Shown here: positions 15,180 through 18,996 of the stretch, piece by piece
How positions within the stretch are numbered: position 1 is the first letter of the stretch
How the letters are laid out: each line of letters opens with the position of its first letter
NCBI GenBank assembly: GCA_025360895.1
Contig: JANYBF010000528.1
Coordinates: forward strand, 1 to 18,996
Direction of reading: 5' to 3'
Source: Verrucomicrobiota bacterium
Lineage (GTDB): Bacteria > Verrucomicrobiota > Verrucomicrobiia > Limisphaerales > JADLHS01
DNA length: 18,996 nt
Made by a program: the position numbers and the translations under genes
Notes under the pieces: generated by a model
Seen by the model: the letters and a program-made list of their open reading frames with translations, nothing else
Databases searched by the model: none
Told to the model about the DNA's origin: nothing

Positions 15180-15809
15180 ATGATCAAGGCTGTACTGCTG
15201 CTTATTCGCCCCGAGTCCACCTGGGAGGGAATTGCCAACACCGGGCGCAGCATCGTGTTCGTCCTCTTTATCTATCTCCTGCCTCTGATCCTGCTGACTT
15301 CGGTGGTGGAGGGCTACGGCTTGCATCATTGGGGCAAGGGGCAGAAAGGAGGAGTGAGTTATCACAAGAAATTCTCGGTCCCCGAAACGGTCGTGGTCGA
15401 AGCCGCGCATACCTTGCTCTTGCTCGGCGTGGCTTTTGTGGGCGCGTGGGCGGCTCAGTCCTTTGCCGGCACCTTCCATCGTCGTCATACTTTTACGCAC
15501 GCGTTTACGGCGATTGCCTATGGCCTGGGCCCGTTGCTCATGCTCCGCATGGCTGATTTGTCCCCCGCGCTCACGCTTTGGGCGCCTTGGGGTGTGGGGC
15601 TTGCGCTCACCGTCGCTGTGTTATATCACGGCCTGCCGTGCATTCTGCGCCCTGACCCGCCGCACGCCATCGGCCTGTATTTCCTGACCAGCCTTACCTT
15701 GATCGTGACCGCCGGGTTGGTGCAATTGGTGTACGTATTTTATGTGGAAGGCCGGTTTCGGGGGCTGGAGAAAATCGTGAACGACCTGATCGCCGGCATG
15801 CCGGCTTGA
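15180..15809 (+). CDS. Yip1-family membrane protein
   Basis: A 209-residue polytopic membrane protein. The N-terminus 'IKAVLLLIRPESTWEGIA' has the RP..W..I signature seen at the start of bacterial Yip1-domain proteins. Five or so hydrophobic helices follow (about 25-43, 71-92, 105-122, 126-146, 165-190), with a basic loop 'HHWGKGQKGG' after the first. The function of bacterial Yip1 proteins is not established. The ATG at 15180 was chosen for the N-terminal signature; the frame is open far upstream only because it runs antisense to the FtsB-like and lipoprotein genes. Confidence 0.75.
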   Translation: MIKAVLLLIRPESTWEGIANTGRSIVFVLFIYLLPLILLTSVVEGYGLHHWGKGQKGGVSYHKKFSVPETVVVEAAHTLLLLGVAFVGAWAAQSFAGTFHRRHTFTHAFTAIAYGLGPLLMLRMADLSPALTLWAPWGVGLALTVAVLYHGLPCILRPDPPHAIGLYFLTSLTLIVTAGLVQLVYVFYVEGRFRGLEKIVNDLIAGMPA

Positions 15810-15864
15810 TGACCCAGCCGTTGCGGCCTACATGGCCTACCTGCACCGACTTCATCCATGCCGG

Positions 15865-16250
15865 TCAACTCCGGTACAGTGCAGACGGCGCGGACGGACG
15901 GGGCTTGAATTTCCGAGCACAGAAAACCAATCCTAGAATCGAAAGCCCGAGGGAACTTGGCTCAGGTACGACTTGGGATTGAAAGTTCGGGCCGAGGAAA
16001 GCGTAATCGGTATTGTCGGTGGCAGGGTAGAGTCTCCACTGCGCGGTCGACGACAACGCAAAGCTTCCAAAACCAGTGAAGTGCGGAGAAATCAAAACCG
16101 CTGCCGCAGGTGCTTGGATGGATCAGTCCGCAGTGGTTGGGGAAAATGCATGGTCATGTTGGTTGCATTGGGCTCTCTCGCCCTTTGCGGTTTCAGGCGG
16201 CTCGCCAAATGCGTTCATTTGGCCATGGGTAATTCCCAGTAACCCGTCTC
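15865..16250 (-). pseudogene. Decayed PEP-CTERM protein, C-terminal remnant
   Basis: On the minus strand one frame reads NAFGEPPETAKGERAQCNQH (from about 16212), then a TGA stop at 16123-16125, then SIQAPAAAV and on through GFGSFALSSTAQWRLYPATD to a clear PEP-CTERM tail: 'VPEPSSLGLSILGLVF' followed by the basic 'CARKFKPRP', ending at 15865. PEP-CTERM tails direct exported proteins to an exosortase for surface display. The body upstream of the tail is short, has an in-frame stop and no start with a signal peptide, so I read it as a remnant. The left limit is firm, the right limit is a guess. Confidence 0.6.
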
Positions 16251-16295
16251 AACTTGGCGCTTGGGATTTGGTAGAGTTCGTTTTAGTTTTCGCGC

Positions 16296-17003
16296 ATGTC
16301 CCAAAGCTTGCGGCTCAAGGATCAACCAGCCAGCGAACGTCCGCGTGAGCGACTCGTGGCGCTCGGGGCGGAGGCGTTGAGCCAGGCAGAGTTAATTGCT
16401 ATTCTCTTGCGCACCGGGCTCAAGGGTATGAACGCCGTGGAGGTCGGCCAATATTTGATGTCGAAATTTGGTTCGCTGCACGGGTTGGCCCGGGCATCGG
16501 TGGACGACCTGAAAAAAGTGAAGGGCATCGGACGCGACAAAGCGGTGACGCTCGTGGCGGCTTTCGCGCTGGCGCACAAGATGGCGAAAGAGTTGCAGGA
16601 CGAATCGCCGGTGCTGGACACGCCGGAAGCTGTGGTAAATCTGCTGCGGGCGCGCAATCTCCTGTTGGGCGTGGAACAACTTCAAGTGCTGATGCTCAAT
16701 ACGCGCCGCCGACTCATCCGCGTAGAGACGGTCACCGACGGCACGATTGACACGCTGCTCGTGCATCCCCGGGAAGTATTCAGATCCGCCATCGCTGCCA
16801 ACGCCGCCGGCATCGTGCTGGCGCACAATCATCCCAGCGGCGATCCGACGCCGAGCGAGGCGGACATCAAGGTGACGCGGGACCTGATCCGCGCCGGGCA
16901 GTTGCTCAAGATTGACGTGCTGGATCACGTCATCATCGGGCGTGCCACGCCGGAGCGGGCGAAGGATTACGTTTCCTTGCGGGAGTTGGGCTATTTTTTC
17001 TAG
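16296..17003 (+). CDS. radC: RadC family protein (JAB/MPN-like domain)
   Basis: A 235-residue protein of full family length. The N-terminal part begins 'LRLKDQPASERPRERL' and has the helix-hairpin-helix 'LKKVKGIGRDKAVTLVAA' (72-89). The C-terminal JAB/MPN domain carries the metal motif 'AHNHPSGDPTPSEADI' (176-191; His177, His179, Ser181, Asp190). Once linked to DNA repair, RadC has no firmly established activity; the fold suggests a metal-dependent hydrolase. It stands alone between the PEP-CTERM remnant and the second pseudopilin. Confidence 0.92.
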   Translation: MSQSLRLKDQPASERPRERLVALGAEALSQAELIAILLRTGLKGMNAVEVGQYLMSKFGSLHGLARASVDDLKKVKGIGRDKAVTLVAAFALAHKMAKELQDESPVLDTPEAVVNLLRARNLLLGVEQLQVLMLNTRRRLIRVETVTDGTIDTLLVHPREVFRSAIAANAAGIVLAHNHPSGDPTPSEADIKVTRDLIRAGQLLKIDVLDHVIIGRATPERAKDYVSLRELGYFF

Positions 17004-17302
17004 CGCCGGATAATCCCGAATAGTTGGAGCAATTCCCAAAACCATTGAGGAATCGCCCACTTTTCATTTTCAAGCTGGCATAATTAGAGCGCCTGTAGGA
17101 AGGCCAATAACTGGCCCGACCCGAAACCACAGGCCGCCTCCGCCCCTGGTTCTTCTAACCCATATTCGCTACCCACGCCTGTTTCGAACCATAGCCTGCC
17201 AGTGGTCTCGCTGCGTCAGCTGAAGCGGCGATTCGGAACTGGGTGGATGCTTCTCGACAGCCGTTTGTTCCAGAAGAAGGCCGGCGCTGCCGTCCTGGGC
17301 CT
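17004..17302. other. Intergenic stretch, nothing recognised
   Basis: About 300 bases between the stops of radC (+) and the second pseudopilin (-). I see no credible gene, strong hairpin or repeat in it. Confidence 0.6.
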
Positions 17303-17980
17303 TTAGTCGCGAGTGGCTTCCAAAGGTGCAACGCGCCCGTCCATAAAGACAACATTCTTGCCGGGTTTGGGTGGACGAGGGTGAAAATCGTCGTAATCGA
17401 GCAAGAGCGGAGTCGCTCCCGGAGGAAACGTCAGGAAGAAGTTCGTAATGCCGGCGGAAGGGTTACCTCGTTCCAATAAAAGGAAGGCGCTGTCGGTTCG
17501 GGTTTCATCAATGCGATGCCCGTTCAGGTCTATATTCCATTCGTAACTCGAGCCTTCGGCGGTGAATCGGCCCTTTTTATCGGCCAGGCATTTGAAGACC
17601 GTTGCACTGTTTGTGTTCGTGCCAGCAGTTCTGCCAACGTAGCGCGCCAGGCGATCGCAAATCCGCGGTAACGGATTTTTTGGATCGATTGGTTGGGTGG
17701 GGAGGATCTCCGCGCTCGGCAGGCGCTCCTGGTTATCCTCGGCATAAAGACGGGTGGCAATCCCCAGTTGCCGAAGATTGCTCACGCAAGCTGCGTTATG
17801 GGCTTTGGCTTTCGATCGCTCCAAAGCGGGCAGCAGCAGTCCCGTCAGAATCGCAATGACGGCGATCACCACAAGCAATTCAATGAGAGTAAAGGCGCGA
17901 CAAGAGTATCGGAGAGCGAATTGGTTGCGCCTACCTGCGCAGCGGTTCGCTGGGTTCGCTTCAAAGGTGTGTATTTTCAT
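17303..17980 (-). CDS. Second type II pseudopilin-like protein
   Basis: A 225-residue protein with a 29-residue basic leader and the prepilin site 'A|FTLIELLVVIAVIAILTGL' (Phe30 as mature N-terminus, Glu34 as the Glu5 equivalent). The helix runs into 'LLPALERSKAKAHNAACVSN' and 'LRQLGIATRLYAEDNQERLP', then 'FKCLADKKG' and 'NVVFMDGRVAPL'. It shares the plan of the pseudopilin at 11649-12431, but beyond the N-terminal helix the two differ clearly, so they are not a recent duplication. The gene for a small anchored protein ends 51 bases upstream on the same strand, suggesting a shared transcript. Confidence 0.88.
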   Translation of the reverse strand: MKIHTFEANPANRCAGRRNQFALRYSCRAFTLIELLVVIAVIAILTGLLLPALERSKAKAHNAACVSNLRQLGIATRLYAEDNQERLPSAEILPTQPIDPKNPLPRICDRLARYVGRTAGTNTNSATVFKCLADKKGRFTAEGSSYEWNIDLNGHRIDETRTDSAFLLLERGNPSAGITNFFLTFPPGATPLLLDYDDFHPRPPKPGKNVVFMDGRVAPLEATRD

Positions 17981-18031
17981 AAGCGAGTCATCATTCAGTG
18001 GTTGGTGATCTTCGGGTTAAGCTGTTATTTC

Positions 18032-18274
18032 TCATCCTCCCTGCGGCTGTCTCGCGTGCTGGACACGTTGTTCGGGCGTCAACTCCCAAAACTTCCGAAT
18101 CGGATCTGGAGGACGGAGCATCGGGCCGGGCTTGGGTCGGACATCTGGCGTATTAGAGCCGACGTCCCTGCCCGATTTGTGGGACACCGGCGTGCGCCCG
18201 GCCGTCCGGCCGAACCACCATCCACCGGCGGCGAGCAGCACGGCCATTGCCAGGAACAGATGTTTTGCTTTCAT
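18032..18274 (-). CDS. Small hypothetical anchored protein
   Basis: An 80-residue protein. Its N-terminus (LFLAMAVLLAAGGWWFG, residues 6-22) is a signal anchor. The rest is Pro/Arg-rich and ends with 'FWELTPEQRVQHARQPQGG'. I do not recognise it. It is placed just upstream of the second pseudopilin and downstream of the LytTR regulator, all on the minus strand. Such tiny anchored proteins beside pseudopilin genes may be accessory, as inference only. Confidence 0.5.
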   Translation of the reverse strand: MKAKHLFLAMAVLLAAGGWWFGRTAGRTPVSHKSGRDVGSNTPDVRPKPGPMLRPPDPIRKFWELTPEQRVQHARQPQGG

Positions 18275-18541
18275 TGTTTTTTTGCTTTTTGACTTAGGTT
18301 TCCAATTCGCTTTTGCAACGGCATGGTGTGCGGATTTCTGAGGGTTGGCTTTCGATTTGGAACGAAGCCGGGGAATTCTGGTGCGAAGCGCCAGTGGGCA
18401 GGAATGAACCTGATCCCCAGCCGAGTCGATTGCACACTTGCGGTCGCCGTCAGGAGATCACCAACGGCAGCGTCGAACACACAAAAACGGCGCAGTTTGA
18501 GCAAGTTCTTGAAACCCTATGCGAGATGGAAATCCCAAACT

Positions 18542-18996
18542 CTAGCGGAATTCCAGTTTTTGCTGGATTTCGCGAATGGGACGCGTGGTGGGATAGCTCT
18601 TTCCGTTCTTCAGCACGACCAGGTTCTCGCCCTTGAACATTGGTTGAAGCTCCTGGATTTGGTCAATGTTGACGATTACCGAGCGACTGATGCGGAAGAA
18701 TCGTTGCGGGGGGAGATAGGATTCCAACGAACTCATGGTCTCGCGCAGGATATGATTCTCCTTGCCGACATGCACGACAGCGTATTTTCCGGCGGCCTCG
18801 ATGACCTGGATCTGATCCAACTCCACAAAGGTAACCTTGCCTGGGGTTTTGACCGCCAATCGAGTGAGCTGACTTGCGGATGCCGGTGTCTGACCTAAGA
18901 GCGCGAGCAGCCCGCGGTTGGCAACGCCGGCGTGTTTGTTGGCAATGAGGTCCCGCGCCCGCTGGACCGCTTCCTTGAACCGGGTGGGCTTGGATG
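18542..18996 (-). CDS. LytTR-family response regulator, C-terminal part (truncated at window edge)
   Basis: The frame is open from the right edge of the window to the TAG at 18542-18544 (about 151 codons). The part nearest the edge, 'SKPTRFKEAVQRARDLIANK', is the end of a receiver domain (the KP of the conserved Lys-Pro followed by the last helix). After a linker comes the LytTR DNA-binding domain: 'VELDQIQVIEAAGKYAVVHV', 'MSSLESYLPPQRFFRISRSV', 'VNIDQIQELQPMFKGENLVV' and 'KSYPTTRPIREIQQKL'. Proteins of the AlgR/AgrA/LytR type activate transcription after phosphorylation by a sensor kinase, which would lie outside the window. An internal start at 18859 would yield only the DNA-binding half and is less likely. 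It precedes the small protein and pseudopilin genes on the same strand by 267 bases. Confidence 0.9.
   Translation of the reverse strand, partial: SKPTRFKEAVQRARDLIANKHAGVANRGLLALLGQTPASASQLTRLAVKTPGKVTFVELDQIQVIEAAGKYAVVHVGKENHILRETMSSLESYLPPQRFFRISRSVIVNIDQIQELQPMFKGENLVVLKNGKSYPTTRPIREIQQKLEFR

Overview
The window reads as a bacterial chromosome segment from a Gram-negative, probably a member of the Verrucomicrobiota (Pedosphaera/Limisphaerales type). The evidence is a Tol-Pal envelope system, a lipoprotein-rich gene set, two type II pseudopilin-like proteins with the very hydrophobic 'AFTLIELLVVIA' head typical of that phylum, a PEP-CTERM remnant, and an FG-GAP/UnbV protein. The lineage is inferred from family flavour, not from a marker gene. 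Almost none of the genes has a recognisable Shine-Dalgarno sequence.

Left part (1-5081, all + strand): the end of an ExbD/TolR gene, a TolA/TonB-like protein, TolB and Pal form a tight Tol-Pal operon closed by a convincing intrinsic terminator. Then come tatA and tatC (twin-arginine export; this TatC carries an unusual periplasmic insertion with GTN repeats) and mtnP (methylthioadenosine phosphorylase) 32 bases after tatC.

Middle (5233-8575): a small secreted histidine-motif protein, pyrC (dihydroorotase) on the minus strand, a tRNA-Gly(UCC) with a near-consensus promoter, and a frameshifted AhpD/carboxymuconolactone-decarboxylase-like peroxidase gene.

Region 8650-11609 (+): two overlapping genes that look like the UnbV/UnbU pair known from enediyne polyketide cassettes (an ASPIC/UnbV FG-GAP protein and an RnfD/NqrB-like membrane protein), but with no polyketide synthase in view. 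This is the most interesting feature of the window.

Right part (11649-18996): a minus-strand pseudopilin gene, a divergent small membrane-anchored protein, a class V PLP enzyme, a minus-strand pair of a small lipoprotein and an FtsB/DivIC-like septum protein, a Yip1-like membrane protein, a decayed PEP-CTERM gene, RadC, and a minus-strand group of a second pseudopilin, a small anchored protein and a truncated LytTR response regulator at the window edge. The genes are mostly envelope, export and housekeeping functions in short transcription units on both strands. I see no insertion sequence, phage, CRISPR array or rRNA.
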